NCBI GenBank assembly: GCA_015179045.1
Contig: WHUZ01000066.1
Location: forward strand, 62,001 to 126,000
From: Kalaharituber pfeilii
Lineage: Eukaryota > Ascomycota > Pezizomycetes > Pezizales > Pezizaceae
DNA: 64,000 nt
Direction: 5' to 3'
Shown here: in pieces, positions 9,665 through 18,910 of the stretch
Position numbering within the stretch: the first letter of the stretch is position 1
Layout of the letters: each line of letters begins with the position of its first letter
Translations under genes and position numbers: made by a program
Notes under the pieces: generated by a model
What the model saw: only the letters and a program-made list of their open reading frames with translations
Databases searched by the model: none
What the model was told of the DNA's origin: nothing

Positions 9665-11631
9665 GCTGGTGAGTGAAATAGGAATATTGAATTGTCTTTC
9701 TAAGGAACAGCTGCGGGAGGGGCGTATATAGACAAAATCAGGCTGTGAACTGACCATTGAGCGTTGACGGAAAAAGACAGGGGATTCCGGGGTGCAATTG
9801 CACGGAGTACAAAGAAAACGCTCCAAAGAAATAAAACGGAAGAGTCCGAAAAACAATGTTCGCGAAGAAAGTCGACAAGAGCCGCAATTCAGGCCGTATA
9901 TTCCAACAGAGGGGAGTTCAGGGCGTCCGCGACCGGCTGGTAACATTCACCTGTTGACGGACCTGCAGGGTTGTTAATGATGCTAGAGGAGCTAGCTGAA
10001 TGATTCTGTACACCGGCTATTTATTGAGATTGCGAGCAGACAGGCGTGGGAAACTTGAACTCCCCTCATCCTTACTCACCTGTTCACCGTGTCTGCTATG
10101 CCACGACTTTCTCGCCACCCTAGCACTCATCGCTTCGCCAGGGTCGGGGATGTTGCTTCCGCCTTTTGCTCCTGCCTTTTGCTCCCCCCTCCTCGCCATC
10201 GTCCTCCTCCCCGCCACTTCTAATGCATTGGATCTGGATGTGGGAACAAATATAGAGCAGCTGCCCCTCATATATATTTAGATGCGGTCCACCTAAAAAT
10301 TGTATCGATGCTGAACTGTCGCACTGCAGAGCGAAGGGTGAAATGGGAACGAACTCGGCAACTGGGTGCTAGGGAAGGTTAAAATGATAAAAAAAAAAAA
10401 AAAAAAGATAAGGAGGTGCGGAGCAAGTCAGATGATCATGGACTGGAGATCCCGAAACTGCAGTCTCCCCACGGATGAAAAAAGGTCGAGATGAGTCTTT
10501 CACACATAGGTTTGTCTGGCTTTATTCGATTTTTGCTATCGAAACTAGGCGACAATTTGGACTCTAAGAAAGCTCTCGATCGCCAGACGAATACCAAATA
10601 CTAACTAAGCACTTTCGAATTACTCATTTTCTTTTTTATAATATCAGTGATCGCGTGCCGTCCTGGCGGCTGTGGCGATGAATTACTCAATACTACGAGC
10701 CTCATATGGCAACATGGTCTTGAATTGATGCTCAAACTTGGTCCGGTTTGACACAGCCTCCCACCATTTTGAAACCGACACATAGGTTGGAAGTAAATCC
10801 CATTCCTTATTTTTGGTTTACGAATATGCCACTGACGGAAACTGGAAATCCTCGTTGCAAATGCAACAAAGAAAAAAAAAAAAGAAAAAAAGCAATCTTC
10901 AACCCATACCGATGCCTGTTGGTGGCTAAGAAATCCTGGATTCCCCAATGGAAGCCATCCAGATGACGAAAGAAAGGTCCGACAAAGTTACTAACACTGG
11001 AGCAGAGGTTTACTGGCCCAGGTACATATACCATGGCAGAGATAGATGCCAGAGTAGATGGTATCCATAATACCTAAGACAGACATCACAAATGTGAATT
11101 CGTTTCACCTTTACACTTTGTCTCCGGAAATGCAGACATGGGTGTTCAGGGTGGGCGGGAAATATCGGCTCTACGGTTAGCTTTCAGTTTTCCAATCTCC
11201 GGACGCATGTCATTGGAACGGCAATGCGAAATAAATAAACCTATAAGTTTGGATCTGAGTACTCAGCTTCTCTTCGTCAACCACAAAAAGAACCATAAAA
11301 TTGCCACACTCGGAAAGAGACAAAGTGCGAAGAGGGCTCATGTTTTGCATGACCGGCATGGAATTGTAAAGTTATATCACTGGTTGAAGGGGAGAAATTT
11401 GCGGATAATGTGGTGCATTTCAAGTGGATGGAGGGAATGAAATGTGAATGAATTACGCAGAGTGTGTGACCGAAGTGGGGTTCTGACTCGCGAACATAGT
11501 GGATAGAAAGAGTTTACTTGAGCCTTTCTCATGGATTATATGGAACAACCACTTCACTATTGATGGGATTAAGCGCGACCTCCGTGCTACACAGATTCGT
11601 TACCTGAAGGATGGGCAGGTTAGTAGTCACC
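9665..11631. other. Duplicated non-coding DNA
   Basis: Matches about 28274-30470. Small open frames exist but are not kept intact between the two copies, so no gene is called. Position 10752-10759 (ACAGCCTC) is the empty site of the hAT-like MITE found in copy 2. Confidence 0.55.
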
Positions 11632-11644
11632 GACGCTCCATGTC

Positions 11645-11677
11645 CAGGCGGCATGCGAGTAATGATATTAAAAAAAA
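11645..11677 (+). mobile_element. 33-bp tail-only retro-insertion
   Basis: Insert reads CAGGCGGCATGCGAGTAATG then ATATTA and A-run, i.e. only the last ~25 bp of the LINE family-1 tail plus poly(A). It is flanked by a perfect 13-bp duplication GACGCTCCATGTC (11632-11644, 11678-11690). Copy 2 (about 30459-30475) lacks the insert and has a single, slightly diverged target. Confidence 0.9.
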
Positions 11678-11916
11678 GACGCTCCATGTCGCTGCAATGA
11701 CAATCGTGCTAATATCCTAAGTTCAGAGTAGGTGTTACCCTGAAACTCACAGCACCCCTCACCCGAACACAATGTAACCGTCGCATTCATGATCTCTACG
11801 CAACCCTTCCACATTGCCACAATGCGACGACATCAAGGGAAGCTTTCGATGTCTCCTTCCACCACCCCTCTTTCCCTGTTCGGACCATCTACCCTTTTTG
11901 GCTCAGCCTCACGCCT

Positions 11917-12406
11917 ATAAGCCACTACAGAGACTAGGACACCACGTGAAGTCGATGGCCGGATTGTTGGGCGGCAAAGGCCTGAGAGCATGGCGCTACG
12001 GAATAGACAAAGCCGACGGACTGGAGTGCCGATGGTGCGGGGAAAGTGAAGAGTGGACGGCACACTTACTGGAGAATTACAAGGTATGGAAAAGGTTCTG
12101 GCCGGGGGGCAGGGAGGACGTCGTGACTCCCCCGAAAGGAACAGACAAAGATAATGATCTACTAATAACGCTGATGAAACGATTTGACGAGTAAAGGTGG
12201 CGGACTTTCTTACGTTACTATTCCACTTTCTGCCCATTGACGCTGGCTTTCTGCTTTCCACTTGACGAGAAATGGGGAACTTTCTTATGTTATTATCTCA
12301 CTTATTATTTCATTTTTCTCAATTTCCTCCACAATGTACGTAAAATTCGCCATATCCCATAGGGTGGCATACGAACAATGATATTAAAAAAACCAAAGAA
12401 AAAAAA
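11917..12406 (+). mobile_element. LINE family-1 3' fragment, 5' truncated
   Basis: Inserted between 12-bp copies of AGCCTCACGCCT (11905-11916, 12407-12418); copy 2 has the single site near 30682. It carries the RNase H-distal end of a LINE ORF2 (11938-12194; knuckle ECRWC), a 3' UTR, a diverged hairpin tail (12347-12380) and an A-rich end. Confidence 0.85.
11938..12194 (+). pseudogene. LINE ORF2 C-terminus (zinc-knuckle region)
   Basis: Short frame with GLLGGKGLRAWRYGIDKA and LECRWCGESEEWTAHLL, homologous to the C-terminal part of the RNase H protein at 52045-52837. It has C-x2-C-x8-H of the usual C-x2-C-x8-H-x4-C motif, with the final Cys replaced (ENYK). Relic only. Confidence 0.7.
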
Positions 12407-12815
12407 AGCCTCACGCCTGCTTCTCTCCTCCCCCTCATTTGCTTTTCTTCCACGTTCTAGTTTTCCTTCCTTCCATTATTCCACTGTACCATCCAGTCCG
12501 ATGACGGATCCTCTAACGTAACCCCGTCAGCTCCACACCTCAGAGACTCATTCGCTGGAGTCCGGTTCCCGTTTATGTGTGTTCAAGGCGGGTAACGCAA
12601 AGCCGGAAGCTCAACAAAGCCGGGAGCTGAAGGCTCCTTTAAGGCTCTTTTTACTAGTTCATATATGCGAACCGAAACCGGGATGGTCACATAAATATAT
12701 CTCCAACATGTGAGCAAAAACGGTGGATTTGGCGCCCTGGTGTTTTCGATGGTTTGTGGTACAGGGATGGGAATGGTGAGCAAGATGCTCAAAGAGGTTA
12801 TGCAACTGGAATGGG

Positions 12816-12875
12816 TCTCGCCATAGCCCATACGGCGGCATGCGAGTAATGATAAAGGAAAAAAAGAAAAAAAAA
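12816..12875 (+). mobile_element. 60-bp tail-only insertion, shared by both copies
   Basis: Hairpin tail GCCATAGCCCATACGGCGGC plus A-rich end, flanked by GAATGGG (12809-12815, 12876-12882). The same insertion is at about 32440-32500 in copy 2, so it predates the segmental duplication. Confidence 0.75.
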
Positions 12876-13105
12876 GAATGGGCGCTTATATTAGATATCT
12901 TAGAACATGACCCCCAGCGGCGTGAATTCTTATTTGTCAAAGTACGAGATCGGTCATGTTTACCGATACGGGTGCCCAGCAACTTCTACGTTGTGCCGAA
13001 TTAGCTGCGGTATAATCCCCAGGGACAGAGCTTGGAATTGGACACCTTTATAGACCTTATGATGGGAATGATTTTTGGTTCGAATTGATTCATATTGGCC
13101 GCTAT

Positions 13106-13365
13106 CTAGGGAGCGCAGGATGTAAAACCAGAGTGTGAATAACCCTCGTTTGGACAGCCCGGAGTGCCACTGGTGCAGGAGGGAAGAGGAGACAACGGAC
13201 TGCCTGATGGATAGATGCCAAGTAGGGCGAAAGCGATGGCCTGGCGCGAAGGAGATGCTAACAAGACCTCCTCAGGCGAAGGAGGAAGGGGGGGATACGC
13301 TTGCGGAGATGGCATTGGTGGTGGGAAGCGAGTAAAGCCCATATTTTTACGTTTGAGGCTAATTA
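13106..13365 (+). pseudogene. LINE family-1 ORF2 C-terminal fragment, 3' end lost
   Basis: The frame ending at 13335 includes SPECHWCRREEETTDCLMD, the knuckle region of LINE family-1. The same piece in copy 2 (about 32730-33102) continues into its own hairpin tail and A-rich end. Here it is cut at 13365 by the pogo-like element. Confidence 0.7.
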
Positions 13366-15427
13366 CTGTGTTCTACCGGGATATTGCCCATAACCGAGAT
13401 ATTGCGCATAACCGGGATATTGTGCACTTTCGGGTGACTAATAAATGACTTGTTAAAATTCAACGACTTGTTCAATTGACTTCAAATTAAATACAATGCA
13501 TCTAGATACATGTAGAAACCTATTTCAGACCTTGTTTAAGCACACAGAAATTTTTCAGGTGGGGTGATTTTGGTAACATAGCTATTTGGGAAGGACAGAC
13601 ACTTGAAGATCTAACTGTTGCAGAATCATTTCCTAAGTCTCACAGCCATTGTGGTGGATGCTCTTGTGGGTCTAGATGGTGGATACGAAGTAGGAAAGAG
13701 CTGATGTCTTGTGGGTGGAAGTGGTGTCTGATCAACTATAGTATCCAAAGTGGGATCTGAGGCAGCATCAGATGTTTCAGAGTCATCTGTATTAGACCAG
13801 GCTTCTGGTGACTCTGAAGCAATTCTAGCTTGTTTGAGAGTATGTTGGGATAGTTGATGCTTGTTTTTGGCCTGTGGTTGCTGTGACCTCGGCTTGGATA
13901 TTCTTTTTTTTTTTCGGTTTTTCCTTCTTTTGCTCCTCTATATCTAGCTGCTTCCTGAGCCTGATAATATCCTTTCCAGTAATGGGCCCAATAACCAGAA
14001 GACATCTTTGGTCCTTTGTCTTGAGTTTTTTACTACGCCGCTTGAGTTTCATATTGATATCTCTTTCAATATCAACCCCAGTCATTGCTCCTAATACTGC
14101 TGATGAGAGTAAAAGAAATAACTTTTTGATTTCTAACTGAAAGGTATTTGGAAGTCATTGAATGAAGCGAGTAATATGCCTTTTGAGTGCTCTTGGTGTT
14201 CTAGGAGTATAGATACTATGGGAGGATATTGGACGTACTGGAGAGAGGTATTTTTTGATAGCTGTATGTTGCATATTACTAAGGGGGATTCTATAGTTGC
14301 TAGGATATATTCAAGTTCCTGCCCATCCAGACTTGATATTCTGCTCCGTAAAGGCATACTCTCGAGCTGTCTTTAGCATTGGTCAAAAATTTCCTTTTCT
14401 AACAATATCAAAATTCTCTCTAGTAAAGGTATCTACCTCTTGACTATAGGCATGTTGTAGAGGTACAAATAACTCAACATTTAAAGGCTGTAGAAGATGC
14501 GTTAAGTGTAGAGGAAGACAAAACACTAACATATCATGCTCCAGACATCATGAAAGAAATTCCCAAGAGCAATGACAGGCATGTCCATCTAGAAACAATA
14601 CAAGATGATGAGTTTTTTTAGACAATTTCGTTGCTAGGGGGTAAAAATAATTCTGCAAACAGTCTTAACTGATTTATTATCTGTCCATCCCTTAAGTGAG
14701 TGGTTAAATCTTGCTTTCTTATCTTCTGGAGTTATACCTGCATACCATCCTGCTATATGAGTTTTTCCTTTATATATAATATATGCAGGTAATACTTTAC
14801 TGGCTGCATTAATTGTCTCAATATCTGTAATTGTTTCTCTGTTTCCATCTACCCTCTTTCACACATACTTTCTCCCAACTCTACAAAGTACTTTGCATTT
14901 CCTTTCTCTTCCTAACATAAACTCTTTCTCATCCATATTCTATATATTTTCTGTGGGTATCTTATTCCTTGCTATCACTTTTTGTGCTGCCTGAATAAAC
15001 CTTTTTACTACTTCCAGATTATTTGCTGCTGCCCGCTGGTGCTCCTGAGCTGTTGCTAACTTCTGCTTAACCTCTGGGTGTCTTTTCACAAACCTGCGTA
15101 CCCAATTTTTACCTAAATCTTGCTTAATACTCTCCTTGCATTTAATTATTAAACTAGTAGCAATCTCTCTCAAAGTTTCTATCTCAATAGGAAATCCCAT
15201 ATTATCTATTCACTCAAGATATCTTACCACTGCCTTCTCCTGCTCTTTATCTAGATGCTGCTGACTCTCATGACTAACTTTATAAGTAGTAGTCTTCCCC
15301 TTATATCTATTCCTCGCTATAGCTTCAGCTAGTCCTAAAAAGTCTGCTGCTCTCCAAACTGACTTGAACTTACCATCTTTAAGGCCCTTAATAGCCTCCT
15401 GAATTTTCGCTTCTTGAACTTTTACAT
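13366..15427 (-). mobile_element. Decayed Fot1/pogo-like DNA transposon
   Basis: Left end inferred from the duplication: homology stops at a TA dinucleotide (13364-13365), the target used by Tc1/mariner/pogo elements. Just inside are three copies of an 18-bp motif around ACCGGGATATTG (13377-13433), possibly transposase-binding repeats. The right end is not seen: a LINE abuts the transposase N-terminus at about 15428. Confidence 0.7.
13740..15427 (-). pseudogene. Fot1/pogo-type DDE transposase pseudogene
   Basis: Read on the minus strand, fragments in order are a Psq-like helix-turn-helix (AIKGLKDGKFKSVWRAADF, about 15310-15390), a CENP-B/Tc5-type HTH (GKNWVRRFVKRHPEVKQKL, about 15050-15110), first catalytic Asp in YNMDEKEFM (about 14930), KGKTHIAGWYAGITPEDKK, second Asp in LDGHA (about 14590), and the third catalytic position in LQPLNVELF (about 14480). 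Most family members have Asp at that third position; here it is Asn. Several in-frame TGA codons sit where Trp or Gly would be expected (NF*PML, GT*IYP, FIQ*LP). All are G-to-A changes on the coding strand, in keeping with RIP-like mutation. Clearly inactive. Confidence 0.85.
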
Positions 15428-15698
15428 AACCCCGCTTACAGCGCCAAGCCATGGCAGGGTCCCTGGGCAAGCCCGGAGACAGGCTTAACAAAGAACTTTC
15501 TATCTACTGATTCCAGAAACCTCCGGACGGACCTTCCGGTTTCTGCCTCAGGGAGACTCCACTATATATCTCCCCCTCCCCCCCCTCCCCTCTTCCCCAC
15601 ACTTTCACATCCCGGCAAGCAAACTTCCCCGACGGCAAATTTCGCAGTTTCCTCCACACCTTCGCAAACTGGCCCGAAAATTATCGCACGGCGCGCTC

Positions 15699-17075
15699 CT
15701 ATAACTTGATCCCAAAAAAGAACCTTTCCAACTCATCCCACTCCTCCCCATTCTCTGCCGTCCTTTTCCAGTTCTTTTCCACATCCCCCCATTCTCTGAA
15801 GCCTTCTGGGCGAAACCTCTGCTGACTGCACTGGAAGGCTAGGTGCGCCCCCGTCTGTGCTTCCCCGCAGCCGCACTTCTCCGATTCCGCCGCCCCCATC
15901 CTCTTCAACCACACCCTGCATCTTCCTCTCTCCAGTCGCAATGCTGTGAAATTGGACACCGCTGTCCTATTCCACTCCATTACTCTCCCCTTCCCGAAAC
16001 CTTCCACCTCCCTCCTCTCCTTCCTCCACGCCTTAATCCTCTGGCGCACCCCGCTCCCGGTGGCCACCTCTTTCCCTTCCACCGCCGTCCCCTTCTTTGC
16101 CCACTCATCAGCCTTCTCATTCCCTGCAATTCCGATATGAGCCTTGACCCACATCAGTTTTGCGTCCCCTCCCTTCTTCTTCCTCCTCGCCACGGCATCC
16201 ACCACTCTCCTCACATCCTCGGTTTTCCCCTTTCCCTCCCTGCCTGCCTTCTGGATCGCCATGACGGCAGCCTCAGAGTCTAAACAGATCAGTACAGGGA
16301 CCTCCTCCTCCACACTCCCAGCGCCTTTCTCACTCCCCTCACCTCCCCATCGAACACCGTCGCCGTTCTCCCCACCACCTCCGCCACCGCTGCCGACCTC
16401 CCCCACACTCCTGCTCCCACCTTGCTGTCCTCGATCTTGCTGCCGTCGGAGAAAAGGACTGCCCTTTTTCTTCCGGCTTCCCCGGTCGCGGCTTCCCCGG
16501 TAGCGGCTTCCCCGGTCGCGGCTTCCCGGTCGCGGCTTCCCCGGTCGCAGCTTCCCACTCCCCCTCGTCTCCACTTCTCCTTTCCGCCTCTCCACCACTT
16601 CCACCTCCACCTTCTCACACCCCCCTCCCCACGAGATCTCCTCCCCCTCCTCCGAGAACCTCGCCCACTGACCTTGCCAGCGGTCCAGCACCGCTTCATA
16701 CCCCTCATTCTCGACCACCGCCCACTGCACCCCCCAGTCTCTCCAGTTTCTTGCCTCCTCCTCTCTCTCCTCACTCCCTCCGAAGTCGCCCGTGCAAAGC
16801 TCCGCCAGCTCTGACGGCGCCTCCACCTCCCGGACGATCGCCCTCGCTTGCGCGCCATCCAGGACCGTCTCCACGTCTTCCACTCCGCAAACCGCATTCA
16901 CCCCTTCCACCCCGGCACCTCTCCCCCCTCCAGCTGCTCTCTTCAAAACTTGCAGCTGTAATCGCTCCATCTCCTTCTTCCACTCGTTCTGGCCCCTCCA
17001 CCCGATCTCACTCCCCCACATCGCCACCGCCCTCACCATCCCTGTGTACGCCTGCCGCCAGCTCCGTGGTGACAT
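15699..17075 (-). pseudogene. LINE RNase H domain and C-terminal knuckle, frameshifted
   Basis: The C-terminal half of the frame contains LICLDSEAAVMAI, VKAHIGIAGNEKADEWAKKG and a knuckle CGCGEAQTGAHLAFQC, then EELERFFFGIKL-like end. The N-terminal half of RNase H (VLFSDGSKIEDSKVGAGVWG and GEVRGVRKALG) lies in another frame at 16290-16480. The break coincides with a 14-bp tandem repeat (about 16478-16550; motif CCCCGGTCGCGGCTT), whose unit number probably changed the frame. Upstream it overlaps the RT end, where another frameshift (about 17080-17100) separates the two. Confidence 0.82.
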
Positions 17076-17995
17076 CCCCCAGTCCCGGTTTCCCAGTCCT
17101 GAGAGTGCCCCGCCAGCCTCCTCGCCCTACTCAGCCTATTTCGCCAATGCGCACTGAAGGTCAGCTTCTCGTCGAAAATGACTCCCAGCCACTTCAGCAT
17201 CTCCCCCTCCTTCTTCCACCTTTTCCCCACTCCGAAAGTTATCATCTCCCACTTCGACTCCTCCAGCGGGATCTGATCTTCTTCCGCCACCTCCGCCATT
17301 GCCACCTTCACTTTCTCCCTGAGCCGCCCCATATCCCAGTACCCGTGCCAGTCCAGGATCGTTGCTGCCAGGTCGTCGACGTACGATGGCACTTCTACCT
17401 CCGCCCCCATCGCCACCCCTCTCAGCCTTCTCTCCATCTTCTCAATAGTGGGTGCCATGAAGATGAGGAAGATGACCGGTGACAGTGGTGACCCTTGCGG
17501 AACCCCCACGTTCGACCTGCCCCTCCCTTTCTCCTCGCCGTCCCACCACACTCCAAACTCCCTGCCTCCCATAAACTCCTCCAGCCACCTCCGCTTCTTT
17601 CTCACCCCCTCGCTCCCCCTCTCCTCAATCCTTCTCAGGACCACCTCCTTCCTCACGATGTTAAAGCCTCCTTTAACATCCGCCGTCACCCACGCTGCTC
17701 TCCCCCCCCTGTGCAGGCACCTCTGCACCTTGGTTACCGCCCTTGCCATCGCCTGGATCGCATTCCTCCCCTTGCGTGCTCCCAGCTGGAGCCTGTGGAA
17801 GAGTCGGTCTTCTTTCTGCAGCCTGTTGGCCATGACTTTCTCCCCGATCTTCCCGATACAATTGATCAGGTTGATTGGCCTCCATGCTTTCGCCGTCTTG
17901 ATGTCCTTGCCCGGCTTCGGTATCATGACGACCCTCATCTCTCTCCACTCCGCCGGGGTCCTGTTCCGGATCCAGTTTTCGGCGATCTCCCTCAC
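17033..17995 (-). pseudogene. LINE reverse transcriptase, frameshifted
   Basis: About 300 residues with RT landmarks MIPKPGKDIKTAKAWRPINL, QLGARKGRNAI, VPQGSPLSP and the catalytic SYVDD, then WLGVIFDEKLTF. Motif order and the downstream RNase H fit the Tad1/I-type LINE group. A frameshift near 18000-18057 separates it from the endonuclease frame, and another near 17090 from RNase H, so no full ORF2 exists. Confidence 0.87.
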
Positions 17996-18056
17996 TAACT
18001 CATCCCCGATGGGAGTCCCGGTGCCGAATTGTTTTTGGTGCCCTGCAACGCAGCCC

Positions 18057-18868
18057 TCACTTCTCCTTCCACTTTCTCCCTCTCCCTCTCATCCCCCTCC
18101 CCCTCCGCTTCCCCCTCCCCTCCTCCTCCCCCACCTCTGCCTCCCCCTCTTCCCTCCACCCAAAATTCCTCTCCACCAGCGCCCTCACCTTCTCTCCGTC
18201 CCCCTCCAACTCCCTCCCCTCCTCATCTTTCAACCTTCCCATCCTCTCTTTTCCTCCGAAAGGGTCCTTCGCCACCCTCACCACCCTCCACGGGTCGCTA
18301 TACCCTTCCTCTTCTACGAACTCCCTCCAGCACTTCTTCTTCTCCTCCCGGATCTTCCACTTCATCCTTTGCACCGCCGCCTTCCAACCCCTCACCGTCA
18401 CCCCCTCCGTCAACCTCGCTCTGGCCCCTATCCCCCCCCGTGCCAGCCTGTTGACTTCTTTTCTCATCTCCTCTATCTCTTCCGTCCACCACCTCTTGCT
18501 CCTCCTCCCCACTCTCACCTCTTTCTCTAGGGACCTCTTCCACCTTTTCAGCCTCTCGTATGCGGTCCCTCCCCCCACCCTCTCCAACCACTCCTTCCTT
18601 TCCTCCCCCCCCACTCCCCCCCCCCACCCCTCTACCTCCTCTTCCATCCTCTCCCAGTCAACCCTCACTACCCTGTTCTCCCCTTCTTCCACCTCCTCCT
18701 CTCCCCTGAATTCTACCACCAGCCCCGAGTGGTCCGACCCCACATCCACCAGGCCCACCCGGTCCACCGTCACTCCCCTTACCCACACCAAGTCAATTCT
18801 CGACTCTCTCAACCTCCCCTCCACTTCCCTCCTCCACGTTGCTTCCCTTTCGCTTGCAGCTGTTTGCC
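18057..18868 (-). pseudogene. LINE endonuclease C-terminus and linker
   Basis: Contains RIDLVWVRGV and GSDHSGLVVEF, the C-terminal part of an APE-type LINE endonuclease (the SDH motif), then a Glu/Arg-rich linker towards RT. The N-terminal catalytic half is missing. The frame appears to run on to 19004, but that part is the inverted-repeat element, not LINE. Confidence 0.75.
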
Positions 18869-18908
18869 ATGGTAATTTACTATGATGACAGTTGTTACAA
18901 TGGTATAG
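18869..18908. repeat. 40-bp repeat shared with 33982-34021
   Basis: TAATTTACTATGATGACAGT and TGTTACAATGGTATAGTG recur near 33982-34021 with one extra G. At the second site it begins a TATA-containing segment that may be a solo LTR; here it is cut by the inverted-repeat element. Confidence 0.6.
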
Positions 18909-18910
18909 TG

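Larger units (their letters stand above)
1..13365 (+). repeat. Segmental duplication, copy 1 (left end outside window)
   Basis: Sequence from base 1 matches 24547 onward in the same orientation: ankyrin coding end, downstream spacer, and a long non-coding stretch. Homology is interrupted only by copy-specific insertions and stops at 13365, where copy 2 continues with a different sequence after a shared ...GGCTAATTA. Copy-1-specific insertions are 3236-8847, 9190-9650, 11645-11677 and 11917-12406, each with a target duplication whose single copy is seen in copy 2. Confidence 0.92.
15428..18868 (-). mobile_element. Tad1-like LINE (family 2), 5' truncated and frameshifted
   Basis: On the minus strand: endonuclease C-terminus, reverse transcriptase, RNase H, knuckle, about 230 bp of 3' UTR with C-rich plus strand, and the family-2 tail (plus strand CCATGGCAGGGTCCCTGGGC at about 15450-15469) ending in a very short A-run. 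The same 3' end occurs at 31347-31924. No target duplication was found and the 5' end abuts unrelated sequence, so the copy has been rearranged. GC-rich compared with its AT-rich neighbours. Confidence 0.88.

Noticed and set aside
10600..11440. Small open frames in the duplicated non-coding DNA
   Set aside because: Frames are not preserved between copy 1 and copy 2 despite high nucleotide similarity, so no sign of selection on protein.
15843..18885. Long Pro/Ser/Leu-rich plus-strand frames opposite the LINE
   Set aside because: Antisense shadows of a purine-rich, GC-rich coding strand; the minus strand has the RT and RNase H motifs.
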